From Streptomyces neyagawaensis (lineage in GTDB: Bacteria; Actinomycetota; Actinomycetes; Streptomycetales; Streptomycetaceae): 64,000 nt of DNA. The stretch is taken from NCBI RefSeq assembly GCF_023516595.1, contig NZ_JAMGBG010000059.1:1-64000 (forward strand), written 5' to 3'. Below, one piece after another: positions 58,354-64,000 of the stretch. The notes under the pieces were generated by a model. That model made no database searches and had not been told where the DNA came from. It worked only from the letters and a program-made list of their open reading frames with translations. The position numbers and the translations under genes were made by a program. Every line of letters begins with the position of its first letter. Within the stretch, counting starts at the first letter, position 1.

Positions 58354-59088
58354 TCAGTGGAGCAGCCCTCCGCCGTCGCAGACGAGCGTCTGGCCGGTGA
58401 CCATGGCCGCGTCCGGCGAGGCCAGATACGAGACGAGCCCCGCGAAGTGCTCCGGGGTGACGTACTCCTGGATCGCCTGCTGCCGCATGGTCGCGGCGAA
58501 GGTCTCGTCGCCGGAGTGGGCCCGCGTGCCGGGGGTGGCGACCTGAGCGGGAGCCACCGCATTGACGGTGATCCGGTGCTCGCCCAGTTCGCGCGCCATC
58601 ACCCGGGTCATGCCGATCAGTGCGCCCTTGCTGGCGACGTAGGCGAGCTGGCCCGGTGAGCCGGTGAAGAAGGTGCGGGAGGCGACGTTGATCACCCGTC
58701 CGCGGTGTGCGCTCTTGACCAGCCACGGCACGCACGCCTGCACCATCAGCAGGGGGCCGACGGCGTTGACGTCGAAGAAGCGGTGCAGCTCCTGCGGGGT
58801 GGTCTCCAGCAGACTGTGCCGACCGGACAGCAGGCCCGCGTTGTTGACCAGGACGTCGACGCCGCCGTAGGTCTCCGCGATCTCCTCGACGGCGCGGCGC
58901 GTGGCGTCCGGGTCGCTGACATCGCAACGCCAGGCTCGTACGCCGGCCATGTCCGCCTCGTCGTCCGGTTCGGTGATGTCCATGGCGGCGACGGTGAATC
59001 CGTCGGCGCTCAGTCGGCGGACGATGGCCCCGCCGAGTCCGCCCGCCGCTCCCGTGACCACCGCGACGCGCGGGCCCCGAGCGGTCAC
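58354..59088 (-). CDS. Short-chain dehydrogenase/reductase
   Basis: A 244-residue classical SDR. Cofactor motif VVTGAAGGLGGAIV, with an Asp (AAMDITEPDDE) at the end of strand 2 favouring NAD(H). Then CDVSDPDATRR, NNAGLLSG, the active site Ser in VINVASRTFF, and YVASKGALIG with the catalytic Tyr-Lys. It ends GQTLVCDGGGLLH. In this operon a dehydrogenase is needed to oxidise the ring-cleavage semialdehyde if protocatechuate is the substrate; the known enzyme for that step (LigC) is of another family, so this SDR may be a substitute, or may act on a side chain. The start is GTG 59088, overlapping the isomerase stop (GTGA). Confidence 0.88.
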   Translation of the reverse strand: MTARGPRVAVVTGAAGGLGGAIVRRLSADGFTVAAMDITEPDDEADMAGVRAWRCDVSDPDATRRAVEEIAETYGGVDVLVNNAGLLSGRHSLLETTPQELHRFFDVNAVGPLLMVQACVPWLVKSAHRGRVINVASRTFFTGSPGQLAYVASKGALIGMTRVMARELGEHRITVNAVAPAQVATPGTRAHSGDETFAATMRQQAIQEYVTPEHFAGLVSYLASPDAAMVTGQTLVCDGGGLLH

Positions 59089-59366
59089 GGTGCCTTCTCC
59101 TGCGGGTGGGTGGCCAGGGCCTCGACGGTGATGTCCATCCACTTCCACATGGGCAGGGACATCAGGGCGTCGTGCAGTTCCGCCGGGTCGGCCGCCTCGT
59201 ACAGACCGATGGTCGCGTTGCGGCCCGGCACCCGCCACAGCCGTTTGAGGATGCCGGCCTCGCGGAGTTCCTGTGCCCGTGCGCGCTCGCCCTTGCGCAG
59301 GCTTTCGCGGACGTCGTCAGGGGTGTCGGGGGGCAGGGTGTTCTCGGTGCGGACGAGGAATTCCAT
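59085..59366 (-). CDS. Muconolactone isomerase-like ferredoxin-fold protein
   Basis: A 93-residue protein of the muconolactone delta-isomerase (CatC-like) family: EFLVRTENTLPPDTP at the start, a helix with basic charge (ESLRKGERARAQELREAG), and LKRLWRVPGRNATIGLYEAA followed by ALMSLPMWKWMDITVEALATHP, the family's closing block. CatC belongs to the ortho-cleavage pathway, yet this operon encodes an extradiol enzyme; here it may tautomerise a keto-enol ring-cleavage product instead. That is an inference. It overlaps the SDR downstream and is 25 bases after the hydrolase. Confidence 0.85.
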   Translation of the reverse strand: MEFLVRTENTLPPDTPDDVRESLRKGERARAQELREAGILKRLWRVPGRNATIGLYEAADPAELHDALMSLPMWKWMDITVEALATHPQEKAP

Positions 59367-59391
59367 GGGTGGTGTCCTGCCTTTCAGGGCT

Positions 59392-60093
59392 TCAGGCCAG
59401 ATCCAGCAACAGGTCCGCCAGTTCGCCGGGGGCGGTGACCATGGCCTCGTGGCCTGTGGCGATCTCGTGGACCGGCCAGCCCCGGGCGGCGGCCCGCCGG
59501 GCGTGCGGGGTGAACACCCGCATCCAGTCGGTGCACTCGACGAAGGCGCCGGGTACCTGGTCGGCCTTGCCGGTCAGCCGGAGCGGTTCGGTGTACGTCA
59601 GCCACGGGTGGGGGGTAAGCCGGGGGCCGAGCCAGTCCAGATCGGCCTGTTCCTCCACTCCCAGGACGCTCAGTGAGCGCACCGGAATGAGCCAGCCGAA
59701 GCCAGGTCCTGCCACGGACTCCCGGTAGTGGCCCGCGATGGTGGCGGGCTGCAGGTCGATCGCGGCTTCCCCGTCGTCGCCGACGAAGGCGTCCAGGTAG
59801 ACCCGCTTCGCCAGCCGCTCGGGGACGCGGTCCGCGACCCCGGTGACGACCTGGCCGGCGTAGCTGTGCCCGACGAGCACCACATCCCGCAGGTCATGGG
59901 CCTCGATCAGGGCCACGACGTCCTGGATGTGCGTCGTCAGGCCCACGTGGGGACCGAGCAGGTGGGCGCGGTCACTCACCCCGGTGAGCGTGGGGGTGTG
60001 CACCTCGTGTCCGGCGGCGCGCAGCGCCGGTGTCACGCGCTGCCACACCCAGCCGCCGTGCCAGGCCCCGTGCAGGAGGACGAAGACCTTCAT
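59392..60093 (-). CDS. Alpha/beta hydrolase (methylesterase-like)
   Basis: A 233-residue alpha/beta hydrolase of the plant methylesterase/hydroxynitrile-lyase-like group: FVLLHGAWHGGWVWQRV at the oxyanion loop, nucleophile Ser77 in VGHSYAGQVV, YLDAFVGDDGE, and the final His in IATGHEAMVTAP. It could open a lactone intermediate (2-pyrone-4,6-dicarboxylate-like), a job done by the unrelated LigI in known pathways, or hydrolyse an ester of the aromatic acid. The substrate is not determinable here. The ATG overlaps the vanA stop (ATGA), so it is translationally coupled to the demethylase. Confidence 0.87.
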   Translation of the reverse strand: MKVFVLLHGAWHGGWVWQRVTPALRAAGHEVHTPTLTGVSDRAHLLGPHVGLTTHIQDVVALIEAHDLRDVVLVGHSYAGQVVTGVADRVPERLAKRVYLDAFVGDDGEAAIDLQPATIAGHYRESVAGPGFGWLIPVRSLSVLGVEEQADLDWLGPRLTPHPWLTYTEPLRLTGKADQVPGAFVECTDWMRVFTPHARRAAARGWPVHEIATGHEAMVTAPGELADLLLDLA

Positions 60094-61118
60094 GCCGACA
60101 CGTTTCCCCGCTGCTCGCGGGCGAGCATCTTCGCCAGCGCTCGGCGTCCGCGCAGAGCGGCCAGATCGGAGCGGATGCTGGACTCGACGGTGCCGCCCGG
60201 GTCCGTGGCGTACATCAGCTCCTGGGCCTCCAGGGCGTCGACGTCCTCCTGCATCACCGCGAGCTGCTGTTTGTGCTGGAACTCGCTGAGCTCCTCGTCG
60301 TCGATGAGGTAGTCGCGGGCCAGGGCGTAGAAGTCGTGGGTCTCGTTGCCCAGGCCGGGCGTCATGCCGTACAGCACCTTCATGTGGAAGCCCTCGGGTT
60401 CCTCGGTGCCGGTGGCCGCGACGCGGATGTGGAGGATGAAGATGCCGGGCGGGTGGAACTCCCCGTCCTGCCAGCGGTCCACGGGTGAGGTCAGACCACA
60501 GGACTTCTCGTAGAACGGTGGGGCCTCGATACCGGTCATGCGGCGGCTGAAGGCGACCCGGTCCCCGTCCACGGTGACGTCGATCGGGGTGGCGGCGACG
60601 GCCGCATTGCCGATGCTCGTCGGGTGCAGGAACGTCTCGTGGGTGAGGTCCAGCAGGTTCTCCACCAGCAGCAGGTGCCGTGCCTTCAACGGGACGACGC
60701 CGTGCACATGGGTCCAGTTCGGGTCGGTCAGCCACGAGGTGTCCGGCAGCAGGCCCGCGTCGGCCGGTTCGGGGTCGCCGGGCCAGATCCAGATGGCGCC
60801 GTCCTTCTCGACCAGGGGGTAGCGGCGCAGCGTGGCCTTGGGCCGGTCGGCCTGCTCGGCGACACCGACGCACAGGCCCTCACCGTCGAAGCGGTAGCCG
60901 TGGTAGTCGCACTGGATGATGTCGTCGTTGTCGAGATGGCCGAGCGACAGCGGGTACTTGCGGTGGGGGCAGCGGTCCTCGACGGCGGTCGCGGTGCCGT
61001 CGGAAAGCCGGTAGAAGCAGACCGGGATGTCCGCGATCCAGCGGCGGGTGAGCGTCCGGCCGATCTCGTCGGACCAGGCTCCCAGGTACCAGCCGTTGCG
61101 CACGTGTGAGGAGAGCAT
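60090..61118 (-). CDS. vanA: Vanillate O-demethylase oxygenase-type Rieske subunit
   Basis: A 342-residue Rieske non-heme iron oxygenase. The Rieske cluster ligands are Cys50 and His52 (DRCPHRKYPL) with Cys70 and His73 (IQCDYHGYRF). The catalytic iron site is in VENLLDLTHETFLHPTSIG. It matches the VanA group that oxidatively removes O-methyl groups from vanillate, giving protocatechuate and formaldehyde; relatives demethylate syringate or veratrate. It works with the reductase encoded just upstream (57-base gap). Substrate choice among methoxybenzoates is not readable from sequence. Confidence 0.92.
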   Translation of the reverse strand: MLSSHVRNGWYLGAWSDEIGRTLTRRWIADIPVCFYRLSDGTATAVEDRCPHRKYPLSLGHLDNDDIIQCDYHGYRFDGEGLCVGVAEQADRPKATLRRYPLVEKDGAIWIWPGDPEPADAGLLPDTSWLTDPNWTHVHGVVPLKARHLLLVENLLDLTHETFLHPTSIGNAAVAATPIDVTVDGDRVAFSRRMTGIEAPPFYEKSCGLTSPVDRWQDGEFHPPGIFILHIRVAATGTEEPEGFHMKVLYGMTPGLGNETHDFYALARDYLIDDEELSEFQHKQQLAVMQEDVDALEAQELMYATDPGGTVESSIRSDLAALRGRRALAKMLAREQRGNVSA

Positions 61119-61175
61119 GACGGCGACGCCTTTCTCTTCGAAGACATTCCTTGAGGGCGGACTGAGGCCCGGGAG

Positions 61176-62201
61176 TCAGAGGTCCAGGACGAGGCGTCCG
61201 CGGGCGCGTGAGACACAGATCAGCATCGTGTCGCCGACGGCCCGCTCGTCATCGGTGAGCAGGGAGTCCCGGTGGTCGATCTCGCCCGCCAGGACGCTGG
61301 TCTCGCAGGAGCCGCAGATGCCCTCCTCGCAGGAGGACATGACCGGTGCGCCCGCCGCTTCCACCGCCCTGAGCACGGACTGTCCCGGCTGCACGGTGAG
61401 CGTCACCCCGGTCGAGCGCAGTTCCACCTCGAACGGTTCGTCGCCCTCGCCCTCACCGGAGTGCTGCCCCGGGGCCGCGGCGAACCGCTCCACGTTGAGC
61501 GATCCCGCCGGCCAGGTGGCGCACTGGGCCTCGACCGCGACGATCAGCCCGGCCGGTCCGCAGCAGTACACCAGGGTGGAGGGGGCGGGTTCGTTGAGGT
61601 GGCCTGCGAGGTCGAGCAGACCGTACTCGTCCTGCGGCCGTACGGTCACGCGCTCGCCGTAGCGCTCCAGCTCGGACAGGAACGCCATGGAGGTGCGGCT
61701 GCGGCCCCCGTAGAGCAGGGACCAGTCGACCCCGGCCGCGTCGGCCTCGGCGATCATCGGCAGCAAGGGGGTGATGCCGATGCCACCGGCGACGAACAGG
61801 TACCGCCTGGCCTGCCGCAGCGGGAAGTTGTTGCGCGGGCCGCGTATCCGCAGCTCGCTTCCCTCGCGGACGTTGTCGTGGATCCACCGCGACCCGCCGC
61901 GTCCGTCGGGTTCCCGCAGCACCGCGATGCGCCAGCAGTCGGTGACGGCCGTCGGGCCGCACAGTGAGTACTGGCGAACCGCTCCCGTGGGGAGGACTAC
62001 GTCGATGTGCGCGCCCGGCTGCCAGCGCGGCAGCGGTTCGCCGCCCTGCGGTGCGAGCGCCAGGGACGTGACACCGTCCGCCACCGTCTGCCGGGCCAGT
62101 ACGGTGACGGTGCCGTCGTACTCGGTCTCGCGCGGCGCCGGGGTGGTCGAGGCCGTCCCGAGCGGGAGCGCGTCCAGGGCGGCGGGCGACGGGCTCGTCA
62201 T
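61176..62201 (-). CDS. vanB: Vanillate O-demethylase-type reductase (PDR/VanB family)
   Basis: A 341-residue phthalate-dioxygenase-reductase-type protein. An FMN-binding barrel (GAHIDVVLPTGAVRQYSLCG) is followed by the NAD domain (LFVAGGIGITPLLPMI, LYGGRSRTSMAF, YCCGPAGLI). The C-terminal plant-type [2Fe-2S] domain has SSCEEGICGSC and a last Cys in LICVSRARG. It passes electrons from NADH to the Rieske oxygenase encoded next. The start is ATG 62201: GAGGAG lies eight bases upstream, while the ATG at 62210 touches the ribosome-binding site. A 123-base gap separates it from the 97-aa gene and could hold an internal promoter. Confidence 0.92.
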   Translation of the reverse strand: MTSPSPAALDALPLGTASTTPAPRETEYDGTVTVLARQTVADGVTSLALAPQGGEPLPRWQPGAHIDVVLPTGAVRQYSLCGPTAVTDCWRIAVLREPDGRGGSRWIHDNVREGSELRIRGPRNNFPLRQARRYLFVAGGIGITPLLPMIAEADAAGVDWSLLYGGRSRTSMAFLSELERYGERVTVRPQDEYGLLDLAGHLNEPAPSTLVYCCGPAGLIVAVEAQCATWPAGSLNVERFAAAPGQHSGEGEGDEPFEVELRSTGVTLTVQPGQSVLRAVEAAGAPVMSSCEEGICGSCETSVLAGEIDHRDSLLTDDERAVGDTMLICVSRARGRLVLDL

Positions 62202-62324
62202 GTGCGTCATCTCCTCGGCACGGGTCGGTGGTGCGGTGGCACGTTCGACGCTAGTCGTGAGGAAGGCGCAGGTCGTCGCGCTAATGACCGGACCCGGACG
62301 GCGAAAGGTCACGACCCGCCTACG

Positions 62325-62618
62325 TCATTCGTCGCAACCGCCGTGCTCCCGGCCGTGCCGTGGGGCCTGGTCGAGGTGGATGCGCAGCGGGCGGTCCGCG
62401 GTCCAGAGGGCCTCCACCACGGCGTGCAGGTGCTCGGCGTCGACCCGCCACAGAGGTTCGCCGTAGCGGTTGTCCCTCGTGACGCCGCCCGACGGTACGA
62501 CGTCGATCAGCAGCTCCTGGTGACCGGGGGCGCGGTCCGGGCCGTCCGCCCCTGGCGCGAACTCCACGAACAGGGACGTGTCGCGGAAGGGCACCCAGAT
62601 GTGCGTCGCCGTCGTCAT
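62325..62618 (-). CDS. Conserved-looking small protein of unknown function (97 aa)
   Basis: A 97-residue soluble protein I do not recognise. It opens MTTATHIWVPFRDTSLFVEF, continues with GHQELLIDVVPSGGVTRDNR and GEPLWRVDAEHLHAVVEALW, and ends with a His/Arg-rich tail (QAPRHGREHGGCDE). The predicted mix of strands and one helix suits a small ferredoxin-like or cupin-like fold, but no motif decides it. The ATG overlaps the stop of the galB-type gene (ATGA), so it is produced together with that hydratase and may be a tautomerase or accessory subunit for the pathway. That is speculation from position. Confidence 0.7.
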   Translation of the reverse strand: MTTATHIWVPFRDTSLFVEFAPGADGPDRAPGHQELLIDVVPSGGVTRDNRYGEPLWRVDAEHLHAVVEALWTADRPLRIHLDQAPRHGREHGGCDE

Positions 62619-63364
62619 GCCAGTACCCCCGTCGTCTCGGGGTAGAGGCGCACGTACGCCTCGCCCATGGTCCCGTGCGCAAGGCCCAGGTTGGGGCCGG
62701 CGTTCCGCTTCAACTGGACGCCACGGCGCTTGGCGAGGTCGGTGTAGTAGTCCCACATGTGCTGCTGAGCGGCCAGGCACTCCATGGCCTTGCGCTTCTT
62801 GTCGAAGACGGTCGTGATGTCCAGCAGGACGTTCGGCTTGAAGTCGCACTGTTCAGGCTGGTGCGGCTCGAAGAAGAACACGGGGGGAGCGCCGAGCGGT
62901 TCACCGGGCGCGTCGTAGCCGATCGCCTGGGCCAGCACACGGGCCTGCAGCGCCATACGGGCGGCGGCGGGGTGGTCGCCGTTGTAGGGGTCGGTGAGGG
63001 TGTGCGTGAGGACGACGGCGGGGTTCACCTCGCGGTACACGCGCACGATGCGGTCCACCAACTCCGGTGTCTCCAGCAGGGGGTAGTCCCCGGCGTCCAG
63101 GAACTCGATCTCCGCGCCCAGCGCGGCGGCGGCGTCGGTGGCCTCCGTACGGCGGAGTGCCTTGATCTCGTCGAGGCGGAGGCCCTCCCGCCAGGCTTTG
63201 GCGGACTCTCCGCGTTCGCCGAAGCTCAGGCACAGCACCTTGGCGTGCTGACCGCGTTCGGCGGCCAGGGCGATGGCGCCGCCGGCCCGCCAGACGAAGT
63301 CGCCCGCGTGGGCGCTGATCACCAGCAGGGCACCGTCGGAGGGTTGGGACGTGGTGGGGGTCAT
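62615..63364 (-). CDS. galB: PIG-L/LmbE-family protein, probable 4-oxalomesaconate hydratase (GalB type)
   Basis: A 249-residue PIG-L-fold protein. The metal-site motif SAHAGDFVWRAGG departs from the usual AHPDDE of deacetylases and resembles the motif of GalB, the 4-oxalomesaconate hydratase of the gallate pathway. Other blocks: LCLSFGERGESAKAWREG, FLDAGDYPLLETPELVDRIV, VLTHTLTDPYNGDHPAAARM and FFEPHQPEQCDFKPNVLLDI. GalB adds water to 4-oxalomesaconate, giving 4-carboxy-4-hydroxy-2-oxoadipate. Context (ligAB, RraA-type aldolase) supports this. AAGGAG lies just before the ATG. It heads the minus-strand operon and diverges from the aldolase gene. Confidence 0.82.
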   Translation of the reverse strand: MTPTTSQPSDGALLVISAHAGDFVWRAGGAIALAAERGQHAKVLCLSFGERGESAKAWREGLRLDEIKALRRTEATDAAAALGAEIEFLDAGDYPLLETPELVDRIVRVYREVNPAVVLTHTLTDPYNGDHPAAARMALQARVLAQAIGYDAPGEPLGAPPVFFFEPHQPEQCDFKPNVLLDITTVFDKKRKAMECLAAQQHMWDYYTDLAKRRGVQLKRNAGPNLGLAHGTMGEAYVRLYPETTGVLA

Positions 63365-63682
63365 CGGGACTCCTTGGGATCGGACGGGGACCGGACGGGC
63401 TCGGACGGGCTCGATGTGCCGGCCGGACGGTCGGCTCGTGGAGGGGACGCCGACGAGTCCACGTGGACGAGGTCGTGTGCCGGGCGGGGGTGCCGAGGCG
63501 CGTGCCGACAGACCTGGCGGAAGCGGGTCCGGCCAGGAATGCGGCCAGGAATGCGGCTCTGAAGTGATGCCGTGCGTGAGGGCGCGCACCCTGCGAACTC
63601 CGGCCCTGTGGAAAGGCGTTGGCGCGAAGAGAGCGGGTCGGCACCGGCCGACCGCGGGGTCACCATATCGCGGAAGTTTTTG
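63365..63682. other. Long leader between galB and the divergent promoter
   Basis: About 320 bases with no supportable gene. It contains a perfect 12-bp tandem duplication (63531-63542 and 63543-63554) and short GGACGGG-type repeats near 63385-63410. If galB is transcribed from the AT-rich region at 63670-63700, its mRNA has a leader of roughly 300 bases, unusual for this genome and possibly regulatory. Confidence 0.5.
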
Positions 63683-63711
63683 TTGACAATAGTGTTGACT
63701 TCAAGCAATCT
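63683..63711 (+). promoter_or_regulatory. Sigma-70-like promoter for the RraA-type gene, with repeated GTTGAC
   Basis: TTGACA (63683-63688), 17-base spacer, CAATCT (63706-63711): a good vegetative-type promoter 35 bases before the GTG. GTTGAC occurs twice, 12 bases apart (63682 and 63694), and could be a regulator-binding direct repeat. On the other strand TTGTCA with TATGGT at 16-base spacing could serve galB, so the two promoters overlap. Confidence 0.55.
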
Positions 63712-63745
63712 CCTGACACCATTTCTGGAGCAGCTCGGAGGAGAC

Positions 63746-64000
63746 GTGCCCAGTCGTCATGTAGTCGTGAGGAACATCGACCGACCGGCCCCGGACGTGG
63801 TAGCCCGGCTCGCCGAGGCAGGGGTGTCCACGGTTCACGAGGCCATCGGCCGTCGTGGCTTCGCGGGCACCGACCTGAGGCCGAACCAGCGGAGTGTGCG
63901 GATGGCGGGCCCGGCGGTGACCGTCAGCTCGCACCCCGGGGACAACCTGATGATCCATGCGGCCGTCGAGGTGTGCCGTCCCGGGGACGTCCTCGTGGTG
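63746..64000 (+). CDS. RraA-like 4-carboxy-4-hydroxy-2-oxoadipate aldolase (partial)
   Basis: The first 85 codons of an RraA-fold protein, cut by the window end. The sequence RPAPDVVARLAEAGVSTVHE, AIGRRGFAGTDLRPNQRSVR, MAGPAVTVSSHPGDNLMIHA and AVEVCRPGDVLVV matches the LigK/GalC/PmdF group of class II pyruvate aldolases. These split 4-carboxy-4-hydroxy-2-oxoadipate into pyruvate and oxaloacetate, the last step of 4,5-cleavage pathways. GGAGGA sits six bases before the GTG. The metal-binding Asp and substrate Arg lie beyond the window. It is divergent from galB and ligAB and completes the pathway. Confidence 0.85.
   Translation, partial: MPSRHVVVRNIDRPAPDVVARLAEAGVSTVHEAIGRRGFAGTDLRPNQRSVRMAGPAVTVSSHPGDNLMIHAAVEVCRPGDVLVV

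Overview
This window is high-GC actinobacterial DNA, almost certainly a Streptomyces chromosome. The support is third-position G/C bias throughout, a conservon (cvnA-B-C-D), several Streptomyces-type hypothetical families, GTG and TTG starts, and many ATGA/GTGA stop-start overlaps. I found no rRNA, tRNA, CRISPR array, intact insertion sequence or replication origin.

Layout. 1-9 kb: a DctA-type carboxylate symporter, a secreted PNGase A-like glycoamidase, an L,D-transpeptidase-like lipoprotein and a heterodimeric ABC exporter. 9-23 kb: mostly housekeeping and signalling genes, namely an Mtr4/Ski2-type DEFH helicase, TesB thioesterase, a roadblock protein, a PPOX-fold protein, the conservon with an MHYT-domain gene in front, a methyltransferase and small unknowns. 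23-35 kb: an SNF2 ATPase overlapping a SWIM zinc-finger gene, the xylose genes xylA/xylB with a ROK regulator, a Tat-exported amidase, and a GAF regulator beside an aldehyde dehydrogenase.

35.8-38.5 kb is a scrapyard. It holds an FtsK/Tra-like shard, an unrecognised frameshifted gene, a truncated pPIWI_RE (prokaryotic Argonaute-like) gene with an in-frame TGA, and a twice-frameshifted TPR regulator fragment. It marks an old island edge next to the accessory region.

38.6-56.8 kb: a TetR gene, a secreted protein and a cutinase/PETase-family polyesterase, then a tightly coupled biosynthetic operon. The two megasynthases together read NMO-like barrels-KS-AT-ACP-KR and KS-AT-DH-PPTase. They are followed by a free ACP, an alpha/beta hydrolase, a glycosyltransferase and a methyltransferase. 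The layout resembles PUFA-synthase and hglE-KS secondary-lipid PKSs with the parts fused differently. The expected product is a reduced or polyunsaturated acyl chain that is released, glycosylated and methylated; its structure cannot be read from the sequence.

56.8-64 kb: a relic of an aldehyde dehydrogenase C-terminus, then a long minus-strand operon (galB-type hydratase, a 97-aa unknown, vanB, vanA, alpha/beta hydrolase, muconolactone-isomerase-like protein, SDR, ligA, ligB). Diverging from it is an RraA/aldolase-type gene cut by the window end. Together these suggest O-demethylation of a lignin-type methoxyaromatic, 4,5-extradiol ring cleavage, and hydration and aldol cleavage to pyruvate and oxaloacetate. 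Some intermediate steps appear to be filled by unusual enzyme families.
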